A stretch of DNA of 64,000 nucleotides, taken from the NCBI RefSeq assembly GCF_014253075.1, contig NZ_JACLZJ010000004.1:282878-346877 (forward strand), in the 5' to 3' direction. Numbering within the stretch: position 1 is the stretch's first letter; every line of letters starts with the position of its first letter. The notes under the pieces were generated by a model. That model did not search any database. It had not been told where the DNA came from and was given only the letters and a program-made list of their open reading frames with translations. The translations under genes and the position numbers were made by a program. Shown here one piece after another: positions 43,583 through 53,394 of this stretch. This DNA is from Ochrobactrum sp. CM-21-5. Its GTDB lineage: Bacteria > Pseudomonadota > Alphaproteobacteria > Rhizobiales > Rhizobiaceae.

Positions 43583-44338
43583 TCAGATGAAGAAATCCGG
43601 TTTGCTTTTTCTCAGTTCATCAATGTCTGGCAACACGGCGTTGAGGTGTTCCTTCATTGCGGCGAGAGCTGCGGGAACGTCATGGTTTGCGATGGCATCG
43701 CGAATGATCTTGTGCTCGCCGAGTACATGCTCCGTACGCCCCAGCGCTGGCAACGTCATGCGGCGGGCCCGATCGATCTGCACTTTCACCGGCTTCAGAT
43801 ATTGCCAGATGCCGGGAAAACCGGCGATCTCGGCTATCGTCTCGTGAAAAGCCTCATCAGCCTCGTGAAATGCATCAAGTTTCTGACGACCAGCATGAAA
43901 CTGTTGCTGAGCCAGGATTTCGTCGAGCGTATCGATGTCGCTGACTGTGGCCAGGGTAGCTGCGCGCTCTACCGTTGCTCCTTCCAGTGCCTGACGGATG
44001 ACGACTGCTTCCGGAATACGGTCAACCGGAATTCGAGCGACAAATGTGCCTGATTGCGGAAAAATTTCCACCAGCCCGTCTTCCACCAGCCGAATGAGTG
44101 CTTCGCGCACGGGTGTGCGGCTGACGCCGAACCGCTCGATAAATGCCTTCTCATTCAGCGCGGTGCCAGGCAGCAGCTCCATCGAAACAATTGCAGTGCG
44201 CAACTCACGGTAAATGAGCATTGCACTGGTGGTTCGCCCGACTGCTTGCCTGGGAGCTGCCGGTCGACGCAACGGTGCATTGGTTGCATTTTGCTCTGTT
44301 CCGTCATTTGCCGCGACGGCTTCCTTGCGAACTTTCAT
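43583..44338 (-). CDS. GntR/FCD-family regulator of hexuronate genes (UxuR/ExuR-like)
   Basis: A 251-residue regulator: a variable 40-residue N-terminus, a GntR winged helix (about 40-105, with FIERFGVSRTPVREALIRLVEDGLVE), and an FCD ligand domain with metal-ligand pattern DEAFHETIAEIAG, LGEHKIIRDAI and MKEHLNAVL. FCD regulators bind sugar acids and related carboxylates. Its position between uxuA and uxaC makes it the probable controller of both. A recurrent palindrome TAATATATTA in front of uxaC and of the importer at 47747 is the likely operator. Confidence 0.88.
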   Translation of the reverse strand: MKVRKEAVAANDGTEQNATNAPLRRPAAPRQAVGRTTSAMLIYRELRTAIVSMELLPGTALNEKAFIERFGVSRTPVREALIRLVEDGLVEIFPQSGTFVARIPVDRIPEAVVIRQALEGATVERAATLATVSDIDTLDEILAQQQFHAGRQKLDAFHEADEAFHETIAEIAGFPGIWQYLKPVKVQIDRARRMTLPALGRTEHVLGEHKIIRDAIANHDVPAALAAMKEHLNAVLPDIDELRKSKPDFFI

Positions 44339-44644
44339 CCAGAATCCATTTTTACAGACTGCCAGTGGCTCGTTCAGCCATGAATGCTGGCATTAATACT
44401 ATTCAATGTGTTCAGCCCGGAAATAGCGTGAAGGGAGTGTTCGCTTCAATGCTTTTACTGGGTTTTACAGGCTTGTTCGATCATGGGATTAAGCGCCCAG
44501 CGATTACAGTTTCCGCAACGATCGAACAGTTGACATACTAATATATTATTATTTAGTCTCCGCCAAGCTCATCCGTCGGGATGTGTAAAAACTCTCCAGG
44601 TGTGGCAAGTCTGAATTGCGCATACCTTAAAAAGAAGAACGGTA
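44339..44644. promoter_or_regulatory. Divergent promoter region of uxuA-gntR and uxaC
   Basis: 306 bp without a gene. On the plus strand TTGACA (44530-44535) and TTTAGT (44552-44557) form a -35/-10 pair with 16-bp spacer. The palindrome TAATATATTA (44539-44548) lies in the spacer. A related ATTAATAC lies near 44395, closer to the regulator start. Ribosome site AAAGAAGAACGG precedes uxaC. Confidence 0.5.
44539..44548. promoter_or_regulatory. Candidate operator TAATATATTA (uxaC)
   Basis: A perfect 10-bp palindrome located between the -35 and -10 of the uxaC promoter. The identical 10-mer occurs at 47671-47680 before the importer genes. Probable target of the GntR/FCD regulator at 43583-44338. 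Confidence 0.5.
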
Positions 44645-46045
44645 ATGGTGCTCAATCCTGATCGACTGTTTCCAATCGAAAATGATGCGCGCATTATTGC
44701 GCGACGCCTGTTCTCCGCTGTCGAAAAATTGCCGATTGTTTCCCCGCACGGTCATACTGATCCTCTATGGTATGCGTATGACGAGGCGTTTCCAGACCCG
44801 GCGAGCCTGTTCGTCAAGCCCGATCACTATATTTTTCGCATGCTCTACTCGCAGGGTATGAGTATGGAAAGTCTGGGAATTCCGCGCAGGGATGGCGGGT
44901 CGATAGAAACCGACCCACGCAAGATCTGGCGGCTGTTTGCCAGCCATTGGTACTTGTTCCGTGGGACACCGTCTCGGCTCTGGTTTGAGCATTCTCTGGA
45001 ATCGATATTCGGTATTGTCGAGCGACTGGATGCCGGGAACGCCGACCGGATTTACGATCTTATCTCCGAGCGTCTTGCCGATCCGCAGATGCGCCCGCGT
45101 GCCTTGTATGACCGCTTTAATATTGAGGTCATATCGACGACCGACACTGCCAGCGATGAGCTTGCTGCACATGATGTAATTCTGAAATCCGGCTGGCATG
45201 GACGTGTCATCCCGGCATATCGCCCCGATGCTGTCGTGGATGCGTCGCGGCCTGATTTCCGCCAGCAGGTGGAAAATTTTGTGGCACAGGCTGGAACTAC
45301 TGTCGATTATCAGCGCTATCTGGAGGCGCACCGGTTGCGGCGCGCCTATTTCAAAGCGCGGGGGGCGACTTCGACCGATCACGGGCACCCAACCGCCCGG
45401 ACGGAAAATTTGAATGCGCATGATGCCGAGGCGCTTTTCCAGCGGGTGATGGGCGTCAATGTTTCAGCGGATGATGCCGAACTATTCCGCGCGCAAATGC
45501 TGACTGAAATGGCACGCATGAGCCTTGAGGATGGGCTGGTGATGCAAATCCATCCGGGTTCCTACCGCAATCATAATGCCGGGGTTTTTGATCGGTTCGG
45601 CTGGGATAAGGGAGCGGATATTCCCCGCACTACCAGTTACGTGGAGGAGTTGAAACCGCTACTGGATGCTTTCGGTAACGATCCGCGCCTTACCCTCATC
45701 ATCTTCACGCTAGATGAAACCAGTTATAGCCGTGAACTGGCACCGCTTGCCGGACATTACCCAGCGTTGCAGCTGGGGCCTGCGTGGTGGTTCTACGATA
45801 GTCCCGAAGGTATGAGGCGCTATCGGGAACTCACAACTGAAACGGCAGGTTTTTACAATACGGTGGGCTTCAACGATGATACTCGCGCCTATCTGTCCAT
45901 TCCCGCCCGGCATGACATGGCGCGCCGGGTAGACTGCGCTTTTCTCGCGCGTCTGGTTGCGGACCATCGGCTGGATGAGGATGAAGCGCATGAAGTCGCT
46001 TATGATCTCGCCTATCGGTTGGCCAAGCAAGCCTATAAGTTGTGA
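44645..46045 (+). CDS. uxaC: Uronate isomerase
   Basis: Isomerises D-glucuronate to D-fructuronate or D-galacturonate to D-tagaturonate, the entry of hexuronate breakdown. At 466 residues it matches the family. The metal motif LPIVSPHGHTDPLWYA (about residue 31) and RFNIEVISTTDTASDELAAH-type region (DRFNIEVISTTDTASDEL) are characteristic, with TTFTLDETSYSRELAPLAG-like region near residue 360. It starts the unit uxaC-uxuB, 13 bp apart. The enzyme set uxaC, uxuB, uxuA covers glucuronate to 2-keto-3-deoxygluconate. Confidence 0.94.
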   Translation: MVLNPDRLFPIENDARIIARRLFSAVEKLPIVSPHGHTDPLWYAYDEAFPDPASLFVKPDHYIFRMLYSQGMSMESLGIPRRDGGSIETDPRKIWRLFASHWYLFRGTPSRLWFEHSLESIFGIVERLDAGNADRIYDLISERLADPQMRPRALYDRFNIEVISTTDTASDELAAHDVILKSGWHGRVIPAYRPDAVVDASRPDFRQQVENFVAQAGTTVDYQRYLEAHRLRRAYFKARGATSTDHGHPTARTENLNAHDAEALFQRVMGVNVSADDAELFRAQMLTEMARMSLEDGLVMQIHPGSYRNHNAGVFDRFGWDKGADIPRTTSYVEELKPLLDAFGNDPRLTLIIFTLDETSYSRELAPLAGHYPALQLGPAWWFYDSPEGMRRYRELTTETAGFYNTVGFNDDTRAYLSIPARHDMARRVDCAFLARLVADHRLDEDEAHEVAYDLAYRLAKQAYKL

Positions 46046-46060
46046 CGGGAACCGAATGTG

Positions 46061-47539
46061 ATGCAAACGCCTGAACGTCTTTGTCTTCACAGCCTGCCAT
46101 CGCTTCCCACTGATGTACTGCGCCCCGGTTATGCGCGTAACGCTCTCACTACCGGAATTGTCCATCTGGGAATAGGGGCGTTTCATCGGGCGCATCAGGC
46201 TGTTTATACGGACACGGTGCTGGAAAATGGCGCCAGCGATTGGGGTATTGCAGGTGTTTCGCTGCGCAGTGCCGACACCCGTGATGCATTGAAACCGCAG
46301 GACGGGCTTTATACGCTTGCCGTGCGGGATGGGCAGGGTGACAGGCTGCGCGTGATTGGCAGTGTGACGGACGTATTTGTGGCGCCTGAAAGCCCCGAGG
46401 CCGTTCTTGAATTAATGAGCCGGGAGACGACACGGATCGTATCGCTTACCATCACGGAAAAGGGATACTGTTATGCGCCCGCTAGCGCTTCTCTCGATGA
46501 AAAGCATCCGGATATTATTCATGATCTGAGCAATCGCAGTGAACCGCGCTCAGCTCCAGGTTTTATCGTCGAGTCTTTACGCAGGCGGCGCGATGCGGGT
46601 ATTGCCCCCTTTACGCTGTTATCTTGTGACAATCTGCCAACCAACGGCACGACGCTGAAACGAGTGGTCGTGCACTTTGCTGAACTATGCGATGCGAAAC
46701 TTGCGGGCTTCATTGAGGAGTATGTCGCTTTTCCATCTACGATGGTCGACCGTATCGTGCCGGCGACAACCAACGATGATCGACGAATGATCGCCGTTGC
46801 TACAGGCTTTCAAGACAATTGGCCGGTGATGACCGAACCATTTTCCCAGTGGGTGATTGAAGATCACTTTCCAACCGGCAGACCCACATGGGAAAGTGCC
46901 GGGGCGATCTTTGTCGAAGATGTTTCCGCTTTTGAATTGATGAAGCTTCGGCTCCTTAATGGCAGTCATTCGACACTTGCCTATTTGGGTTTTCTTGCAG
47001 GGTATGAGACCGTATCAGACGTCATGAAAGCACCGGGGTTTACCGAATTTGTAAGAGCAATGATGGATGAGGAAATCTCGCCAACGCTGCCGCGTCTGCC
47101 CGGCTTCGATCTCGTGAACTACAAAGACCAGCTTATCGATCGTTTTCAGAATCCCGCCTTAAGACACCGTACGGCGCAGATAGCCATGGATGGCTCGCAA
47201 AAACTGCCGCAGCGGTTGCTGAACACAATTCGGGAAAGGCTTGAACGGAAAGAGGGGGTCGAGCGGTTGGCATTGGGAGTTGCCGGGTGGATGCGTTACG
47301 CCACCGGTCGTGACGAAAGTGGAAAAGCCATCGATGTTCATGATCCGATGGCGCATGAAATCTGGGCACGTGTTGCAGGAAAAACGTCGGCTAAGGATCT
47401 GGCGTATGCTTATCTTGGTCTGAAAAATATCTTCGGCGATGATCTGCCGCACAGTGAACACTTCCGATCGCAGGTGACCGCTGCGCTGGACCAATTGCTG
47501 GTCTGTGGTTCGGCGAAAAGCGTGGAGATGGTAAAATAG
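46061..47539 (+). CDS. uxuB: Fructuronate reductase / mannitol dehydrogenase family
   Basis: A 492-residue NAD-dependent polyol/uronate dehydrogenase. N-terminal Rossmann motif IVHLGIGAFHRAHQAVYTD (about residue 28), catalytic region AFPSTMVDRIVPATTNDDR and KLRLLNGSHSTLAYLGFLAG with the active-site Lys and Asn. UxuB reduces D-fructuronate to D-mannonate, the substrate of the UxuA encoded here; context favours that over mannitol dehydrogenase. A GTG at 46058 directly precedes the ATG and could serve as start. Coupled to uxaC. Confidence 0.9.
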   Translation: MQTPERLCLHSLPSLPTDVLRPGYARNALTTGIVHLGIGAFHRAHQAVYTDTVLENGASDWGIAGVSLRSADTRDALKPQDGLYTLAVRDGQGDRLRVIGSVTDVFVAPESPEAVLELMSRETTRIVSLTITEKGYCYAPASASLDEKHPDIIHDLSNRSEPRSAPGFIVESLRRRRDAGIAPFTLLSCDNLPTNGTTLKRVVVHFAELCDAKLAGFIEEYVAFPSTMVDRIVPATTNDDRRMIAVATGFQDNWPVMTEPFSQWVIEDHFPTGRPTWESAGAIFVEDVSAFELMKLRLLNGSHSTLAYLGFLAGYETVSDVMKAPGFTEFVRAMMDEEISPTLPRLPGFDLVNYKDQLIDRFQNPALRHRTAQIAMDGSQKLPQRLLNTIRERLERKEGVERLALGVAGWMRYATGRDESGKAIDVHDPMAHEIWARVAGKTSAKDLAYAYLGLKNIFGDDLPHSEHFRSQVTAALDQLLVCGSAKSVEMVK

Positions 47540-47670
47540 CGGTAAGCCTTTGTTTTCAAGAAAGTTTCTCGAGCGTCAAACAACGTGAAGAAATATGAAA
47601 TCGGTAAGACAGGTATCAGGAGAAAAACGGTACGCACCACGAAAATGCTTGCGGAGCTTAACTGATAGAT

Positions 47671-47680
47671 TAATATATTA
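47671..47680. promoter_or_regulatory. Candidate operator TAATATATTA (sugar-acid importer)
   Basis: The same 10-bp palindrome as at 44539. It lies just upstream of a possible -10 TACTAT (47683-47688), about 70 bp ahead of the importer's first gene. It suggests common control with uxaC by the GntR/FCD protein. Confidence 0.5.
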
Positions 47681-47746
47681 CATACTATCAAGCATGGGGA
47701 GAGCCTGGAGGAGGTTCAACCTTTGCACATAAGGGGAGGAACTACC

Positions 47747-48928
47747 TTGAAGATCTCACGTAGACAGGCCCTCGGTGGCCTTGCCGCTATCGCTACTTTG
47801 CCGACGACACGGCTTTTCGCACAGGCAAAGCTTGCTTTGCCGACTTCGCCTGTGACTTTGAACATCGTTGACGTGGCGGGTAATCTTGCTCTCACGCAAA
47901 AGGCAATTGAAAACTACGTCAAGGCAAAGCCGGAGGTGGTTTCGCGCATTACCTTTACGAAAGCGCCTGCGCCTGAATTGCCGGGCAAACTCAAGGCCCA
48001 GCAGGCCGCTAATCGCCTCGACATCGATATGGTGTTGACAGGAACCGATGCGCTGGCGGCAGGTCTCGAACTTGACCTCTGGACCAAGCTTTTGCCCGAT
48101 CACGCGGCGCAGCTTCCCGATCTTGTATCGATCTATCTGGAGCCTGCACAGCGCATGCTGGCTTTCAGTAACGATCATGGTGTTGTGGTCACCTATTATC
48201 CATCGGGGCCGTTGCTCGAATACATGCCGGATCGTGTCAAGTCCGTACCGAAGAATGCGCAGGAATTGCTGGCATGGGCAAAGGAAAATCCGAACAAGTT
48301 TCTTTACGCGCGTCCGGCCAACTCCGGCCCGGGGCGTACATTCCTGATGGGGTTACCCTATCTTCTCGGTGATAGCGATCCGCGCGACCCCGTCAAGGGT
48401 TGGGACAAGACCTGGGCCTATCTGAAGGAACTGAACCAGCATATCGAATACTATCCGAGCGGCACCGGAGCTCTCATGAAGGAGCTCGGCGAGGGTACGC
48501 GTGATATGACTGTCACGACAACCGGCTGGGATATCAATCCACGTGTATTGGGCGTTGTTCCGAAGGAAGCGGCCGTTGCCAAGCTGGACGGGTTCCATTG
48601 GGTGGCCGATGCGCATTACATGTGCGTGCCCAAAGGCGTATCAGACGAAAAACTGGCAGTTCTTCTAGATCTTATGAGCTTCCTTCTCACACCAGAGCAG
48701 CAGGCATACACCTATGATGAGGGTTATTTCTATCCCGGTCCAGCGGTGAAGAATGTTCCTCTGACCATGGCTCCCCAGTCCAGTCAGGATGCCATCGCTG
48801 AATTCGGACGCCCAGAATATGCCGACTGGATCGAAAATAATCCGGTCGAACTTCCGCTTGAGCCGTCAGACATGGTTGTCGCCTTCCGTCGCTGGGACGA
48901 GGAAGTTGCAAGCCAGAAAAAACAGTAA
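47747..48928 (+). CDS. ABC importer substrate-binding protein, Tat signal
   Basis: A 393-residue receptor of SBP family 1. TTG 47747 is chosen because AGGGGAGGA precedes it at good spacing; the frame is open to the TTG at 47723. The N-terminus KISRRQALGGLAAIATL has a twin-arginine motif, so export is probably through Tat. The mature protein starts near ALPTSPVTLNIVDVAGN and carries EKPDRVKSVP-like and YIPSGTGALMKELGEG motifs of polyamine/iron-type receptors. The ligand is unknown; the neighbouring uxu genes suggest a sugar acid. First of four genes: receptor, ATPase, two permeases. Confidence 0.85.
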   Translation: MKISRRQALGGLAAIATLPTTRLFAQAKLALPTSPVTLNIVDVAGNLALTQKAIENYVKAKPEVVSRITFTKAPAPELPGKLKAQQAANRLDIDMVLTGTDALAAGLELDLWTKLLPDHAAQLPDLVSIYLEPAQRMLAFSNDHGVVVTYYPSGPLLEYMPDRVKSVPKNAQELLAWAKENPNKFLYARPANSGPGRTFLMGLPYLLGDSDPRDPVKGWDKTWAYLKELNQHIEYYPSGTGALMKELGEGTRDMTVTTTGWDINPRVLGVVPKEAAVAKLDGFHWVADAHYMCVPKGVSDEKLAVLLDLMSFLLTPEQQAYTYDEGYFYPGPAVKNVPLTMAPQSSQDAIAEFGRPEYADWIENNPVELPLEPSDMVVAFRRWDEEVASQKKQ

Positions 48929-48988
48929 GAAACCTGACAATCACCATGTCACTCCATCATTGGGCGTGACACGGCAAGCGAGGTAATT

Positions 48989-50056
48989 ATGCAGCTTGCG
49001 TCATCACCATTTCAGGAAATTCGCATCGAGAAAATGAGCCGTGCTTTTGGCGCGCACAATGCGTTGAAGGAAGTTTCGCTTTCGATCCATAAAGGCGAAT
49101 TCATTGCTTTGTTGGGTCCGTCAGGATGTGGGAAGTCCACCGCACTCAATTGCATTGCCGGCCTGCTGGCTACAACTGGTGGTGGCATTTACCTGGACGC
49201 GACCCGCATAGATACGCTGAAGCCCGAAGATCGTGGTTTCGGTATGGTATTTCAGAACTATGCCCTGTTTCCCCATATGACAGTACGGCAGAATGTTGGC
49301 TTTGGTTTGAAAATGCGGGGCGTCGTCAAATCGGAAATCGACAAGCGCGTGAACGAAGCGATCGCCATGGTCCGGTTGCAGGGACAGGAAGAAAAACTGC
49401 CGGGCCAACTTTCCGGCGGACAGCAGCAGCGTGTGGCAATCGCGCGGGCCATTGTCATCGAGCCGCCGCTGGTTTTGATGGATGAGCCGCTGTCCAATCT
49501 GGATGCCAAGCTGCGTCTGGAAATGCGGGCGGAAATCCGCCGTATTCACAATCATCTGGGTGCGACGACAATTTATGTGACACATGACCAGGATGAAGCT
49601 CTGTCGCTGGCGGATCGCATTGTGGTTCTGCGAGACGGACAAATCCGGCAGGTGGGAATTCCAAGCGATCTTTATGAGCGTCCCGATCATCTCGATGTAG
49701 CGGAATTCATGGGTTATCGTAACCGTTTGTCCGGCAAGGTGACCGCCGTGGATGGCGACCGCGCCACCATCACCGTGGGCGATGCGGCCCTGACCGGGAT
49801 AATGCGAGAACCCCTGCGTGCTGGTCAGACGGCTGTGATCGCGACGCGTCCTGACGATGTGGCGGCGGCTGAACGCTCGAATGTGACTGTTTCAGCGGTT
49901 GTGGAAACAATTGAATATCGCGGACGAGAATTCGTCGGTACGGCCCGGACATCCGACGGGAATGAACTGGTCTTCCACGCACCGGCCAGTGTGGCACTCG
50001 GCGGCACGATTTCACTCGCGGTCGATCCCGACCGTGCTCTTTTGTTTGCTGCGTGA
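48989..50056 (+). CDS. ABC importer ATPase, PotA/FbpC type
   Basis: A 355-residue ATPase with Walker [14 protein letters not shown]-loop [14 protein letters not shown], signature [14 protein letters not shown], Walker [16 protein letters not shown] and [13 protein letters not shown], followed by a TOBE domain from about residue 240 ([21 protein letters not shown]). PotA/UgpC/FbpC branch. It couples to the permeases at 50065 and 50964. The stop overlaps a GTG that could start the next gene. Confidence 0.92.
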   Translation: MQLASSPFQEIRIEKMSRAFGAHNALKEVSLSIHKGEFIALLGPSGCGKSTALNCIAGLLATTGGGIYLDATRIDTLKPEDRGFGMVFQNYALFPHMTVRQNVGFGLKMRGVVKSEIDKRVNEAIAMVRLQGQEEKLPGQLSGGQQQRVAIARAIVIEPPLVLMDEPLSNLDAKLRLEMRAEIRRIHNHLGATTIYVTHDQDEALSLADRIVVLRDGQIRQVGIPSDLYERPDHLDVAEFMGYRNRLSGKVTAVDGDRATITVGDAALTGIMREPLRAGQTAVIATRPDDVAAAERSNVTVSAVVETIEYRGREFVGTARTSDGNELVFHAPASVALGGTISLAVDPDRALLFAA

Positions 50057-50064
50057 GGCCGGGT

Positions 50065-50961
50065 ATGGCAGTTGCGTATCAACAGGACCGGCGTTCAATC
50101 CGTCAACGGCTCGCTTTGCATGGCATGGATGGTGTGACCTTGCTGGCACTGCCCGCGGTGATCTTTCTGCTGGGCATTTTCGTTTATCCATTCCTTTATG
50201 GTTTAATGCTGTCCTTTATCCCGCAAGAAGGGGGCATGTTCGCGAACTACCAAAAGTTCTTCTCCGATCCTTTTCTTTACGACACGATCCTGACGACGCT
50301 TTGGCTGGCTCTGCCGGTTACGTTCATCAGTTTGGCAATGGCCTTGCCGATTGCGTTCCGCGTTCGGCTGATGAGCCGTCAGCGGCTGTTGACCACCATT
50401 CTTGTACTGCCGGTAACGCTTGGTACCGTTTTGGTGGCGGAGGGCCTTTTAAACTATCTGGGGCCGCAAGGCTGGTTCAGTCGCACACTCATGCTGTTGG
50501 GTGTGGTCGATCACCCGGTGAAGCTGACCAATAACTACTGGGGGGTATTCGCTTCACTGATCATTACCGGGTTTCCGTTTACTTTTTTGCTCACATTGTC
50601 TTATGTCACGGGCATTGATCCAGCACTCGAACAGGCAGCCGCAACCCATGGCGCAAGCAGTTGGCAACGTTTTCGACATGTGCTTCTGCCTTTGCTGATA
50701 CCGGGGCTGGCCATTACGTTTTGTCTGTCGTTTGTGTTGGCTTTTGCAGTCTTTCCATCCGCTATTTTGCTGGGTGCACCGGCAGGTCCTACCCGAGTGA
50801 TTTCAATTGCCGCTTATCAGGCGGCGTTTGAGCAGTATGACTATTCGATGGCGTCGGCGATCGCGATGATCATGGCTGCGGTGCAGTTTGTTGTTGTTGC
50901 ATCCGTTTTAGGCATCAGGGGCCTATTTTATCGAGGCTCGACTGCCGGGGGGAAGGGCTGA
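50065..50961 (+). CDS. ABC importer permease (PotB-like)
   Basis: About 298 residues and six membrane helices, starting with VTLLALPAVIFLLGIFVYPFLYGLML (abbreviated LPAVIFLLGIFVYPFLYG). The coupling loop EQAAATHGASSWQRFRHVLLPLL is the EAA-type motif of binding-protein-dependent permeases. GTG 50053 overlapping the ATPase stop or ATG 50065 are the possible starts. Pairs with 50964-51794. Confidence 0.87.
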   Translation: MAVAYQQDRRSIRQRLALHGMDGVTLLALPAVIFLLGIFVYPFLYGLMLSFIPQEGGMFANYQKFFSDPFLYDTILTTLWLALPVTFISLAMALPIAFRVRLMSRQRLLTTILVLPVTLGTVLVAEGLLNYLGPQGWFSRTLMLLGVVDHPVKLTNNYWGVFASLIITGFPFTFLLTLSYVTGIDPALEQAAATHGASSWQRFRHVLLPLLIPGLAITFCLSFVLAFAVFPSAILLGAPAGPTRVISIAAYQAAFEQYDYSMASAIAMIMAAVQFVVVASVLGIRGLFYRGSTAGGKG

Positions 50962-50963
50962 TC

Positions 50964-51794
50964 ATGATACGCGACACTACTATTGGTTCCAAACTCTGGA
51001 TCACGGCAGTTTGGGTTATTGTCGCTTTCTTCGTCATCAACCTGCTGGCGATGATTGCGACAGTCATCCTTTCTTCATTCAGCACGCGCTGGCTTGGCAC
51101 ATGGTTGCCCAACGCATTGACCGTTAAATGGTATTTTACTGCCTGGCAGGAATTCCAGCTGGGCACTATTCTCATAGTGACTTTTCAGATTGTTTTTACC
51201 GTGGTCGCGCTGTCTGGCCTGCTGGGAGTAACAGCGGCCTACGCATTGGCACGGCGGAATTTCCCAGGCAAAAAACTGGTGATGGTTCTTTTTCTGCTGC
51301 CCTTGCTGGTGCCGCCGATCACCTTCGGTATTCCACTTGCAACAGTGCTTTATCAAGCGGGTGTAGGCGGAACTTTCTGGGGTGTAGTACTAGCCAATCT
51401 TGTGCCGACGGTTCCCTTCGTCATTCTGGTAATGATCCCCTTCATTGAGCAGATCGATCCCAAAGTAGAAGCTGCGGCACGTGTGTTTGGTGCGAATACT
51501 TTTCAGCTTTTTCGCCATGTCCTGATGCCGATGCTATTGCCGGGTATACTGGCTGCACTGCTTCTGGTCCTTGTGCGCACGGTGGCTATGTTCGAACTGA
51601 CATTCCTGACCGCTGGGCCGACCAGTCAAACGCTTGTAGTTGCGCTCTATTACTCGGTTTTCGCTTCCGGGGTTCGTTCTGTGCAGTCCATTGATGCCAT
51701 GGCGGTCATCTATATGGTCACTACGCTGATCTGGCTCTTGCTGGCCCTGCGGTTCGTTAATCCGACACAAATCGTAGCACGGGCCAAACAGTAG
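50964..51794 (+). CDS. ABC importer permease (PotC-like)
   Basis: A 276-residue permease with six predicted helices: VWVIVAFFVINLLAMIATVILSSF early, and the EAA-type loop EAAARVFGANTFQLFRHVLMPMLLP. It begins two bases after the PotB-like stop. With it the transporter is complete (receptor, ATPase, two permeases). Confidence 0.88.
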   Translation: MIRDTTIGSKLWITAVWVIVAFFVINLLAMIATVILSSFSTRWLGTWLPNALTVKWYFTAWQEFQLGTILIVTFQIVFTVVALSGLLGVTAAYALARRNFPGKKLVMVLFLLPLLVPPITFGIPLATVLYQAGVGGTFWGVVLANLVPTVPFVILVMIPFIEQIDPKVEAAARVFGANTFQLFRHVLMPMLLPGILAALLLVLVRTVAMFELTFLTAGPTSQTLVVALYYSVFASGVRSVQSIDAMAVIYMVTTLIWLLLALRFVNPTQIVARAKQ

Positions 51795-51945
51795 TCGCCG
51801 TGATCGGCCAATCTATTGCTGGATAGCGGTTTGATGGGATCGGAAAACACTCTAGTGCCGGGGCATTGGTTGCTGATTGAATTGCCAGTGATTATCGTGA
51901 GTAATGGGGCGTTGTTCCAGAATGTTTCGCGGCTGGATTGATCCT

Positions 51946-53205
51946 CTACATTATTGCAAGTGCGTCAAGGAGGACGGTTTCTGTTCCAACCTTGCCTGAT
52001 TTGAAGAAGAATGCGATCCGTTCCCCGCATTCACTACGGCAAAACCCAGTGCCGATACCATTGTCGGGGTGCGCGCGCAGTCGCTGTAGCCCGAGGCGTG
52101 CGATGACGCCACCCGATGTCTCTCCTCCGACAACGATCAGTCGATCTACCCCCTGTTTTGCGATGGCTGCAGCGAGTTTTGACATCAATAATTCGGCTTT
52201 CTCGCTTGCACCGCGTACGCCAAGGCTGGACTGGATTTCCTTCACCCGAATGTCACTCACTGTAGTAGAGATCAGGTAGGGTTGGTGACCGTGATGTGGT
52301 TTGGCCCATCCCATTGCTTTGGATACCATTTCGTCAACACTGCCGTCTGTAAGGAGATCAAGTGTTAGTACTGGATGTTGGCGGGCAAAGGTGGCGATCT
52401 GCGCGTCGGCAATCGGCCCCACTGTTCCGACAAGCACAGCCGCTGTGCCGCCCGTGGGCGAAGGTGGCGCTACAGTGACACGAGGTTTGGGCGTGAAGCG
52501 ATCGATGCCCAGTTGGATGAGGGTTGCATCTGAACTGACCATTGTGGGCTGCCGCTGGGCCAATTGCGCTGCAATTTCCACATCGTCATTGTCGCTGGCG
52601 TCCACGACGCAATAGCATATTCCTTGTTCTGCCAATGCGTCGAGATGTGCCTGCGCGGCTTCGACACCCTGAAGCAAAACGGAGTGAGGCAGCAAGCCTA
52701 TCGGCTCGTGCGTTTGCTTTCCAATGAACCGGACCATGTCGGGATCGCTCATTGGAGTTGCAGGATCATAGCGCTTGACAGATTCGGAAACGAGGCGGCT
52801 GCGATAAAACAGATAGCCTTGATGAACAGTTGCATTGAATTTGGGAAACCCCGGACAAAATAGGAGGTTTGTGGGATTATAGCGTTCGCACAATAGATCG
52901 GCCACAGGTCCAACGTTGCCGCGCTCGGTTGAATCGAAACTGGCGCAAACCTTGTAAATCACCTGATCGCATCCAATAGCATCAAAAGCTTCGGCTGCGC
53001 GTGTTGCTAACCTCCTGGCCTCGTCGGGTTCGACAAGGCGAGTGCGACCGGCCCATATGACGACGGCCTCCCCTGCGCAATCGCGGATAGCGCCTATCTC
53101 TGTGACGACGGGCGCGCAGATGCCAGCCGTCTCATAATAAGCTGCAACCATCAAAGCGCCGGTCATGTCATCGGCTATGATGCCCAACGTGCCTGATTTA
53201 CTCAT
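51946..53205 (-). CDS. otnK: Four-carbon acid-sugar kinase (OtnK/DUF1537 family)
   Basis: A 419-residue kinase of the DUF1537 family, which phosphorylates 3-oxo-tetronate or related four-carbon acid sugars. N-terminal LGIIADDMTGALMVAAYYETAG (substrate domain, IADDMTGAL conserved) and C-terminal nucleotide region LIVVGGETSGGVIARLGLQRL with the family GGETSGG. Next to it, divergent, is a class II aldolase, the usual OtnC partner for decarboxylation of the phosphorylated product. No NAD-dehydrogenase for the tetronate oxidation step lies here. Cytosolic. The symbol is from family resemblance plus context. Confidence 0.85.
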   Translation of the reverse strand: MSKSGTLGIIADDMTGALMVAAYYETAGICAPVVTEIGAIRDCAGEAVVIWAGRTRLVEPDEARRLATRAAEAFDAIGCDQVIYKVCASFDSTERGNVGPVADLLCERYNPTNLLFCPGFPKFNATVHQGYLFYRSRLVSESVKRYDPATPMSDPDMVRFIGKQTHEPIGLLPHSVLLQGVEAAQAHLDALAEQGICYCVVDASDNDDVEIAAQLAQRQPTMVSSDATLIQLGIDRFTPKPRVTVAPPSPTGGTAAVLVGTVGPIADAQIATFARQHPVLTLDLLTDGSVDEMVSKAMGWAKPHHGHQPYLISTTVSDIRVKEIQSSLGVRGASEKAELLMSKLAAAIAKQGVDRLIVVGGETSGGVIARLGLQRLRAHPDNGIGTGFCRSECGERIAFFFKSGKVGTETVLLDALAIM

Positions 53206-53394
53206 TTTTTCCCCTGTATCGGCGTATTCCGCGCCAGTGATCAGCGCAACAGGTATGAGTTACAAGTTGGCGCGGTAAAATAATGAAATTTAATTCCAAA
53301 TATTTATCATTTTGATGGACCACGTCAATCGTCCGGACTATTAGTTTAAGGATCACTTCCAATTCTTGCCTGCCAAACACACGAGGAATGAACA

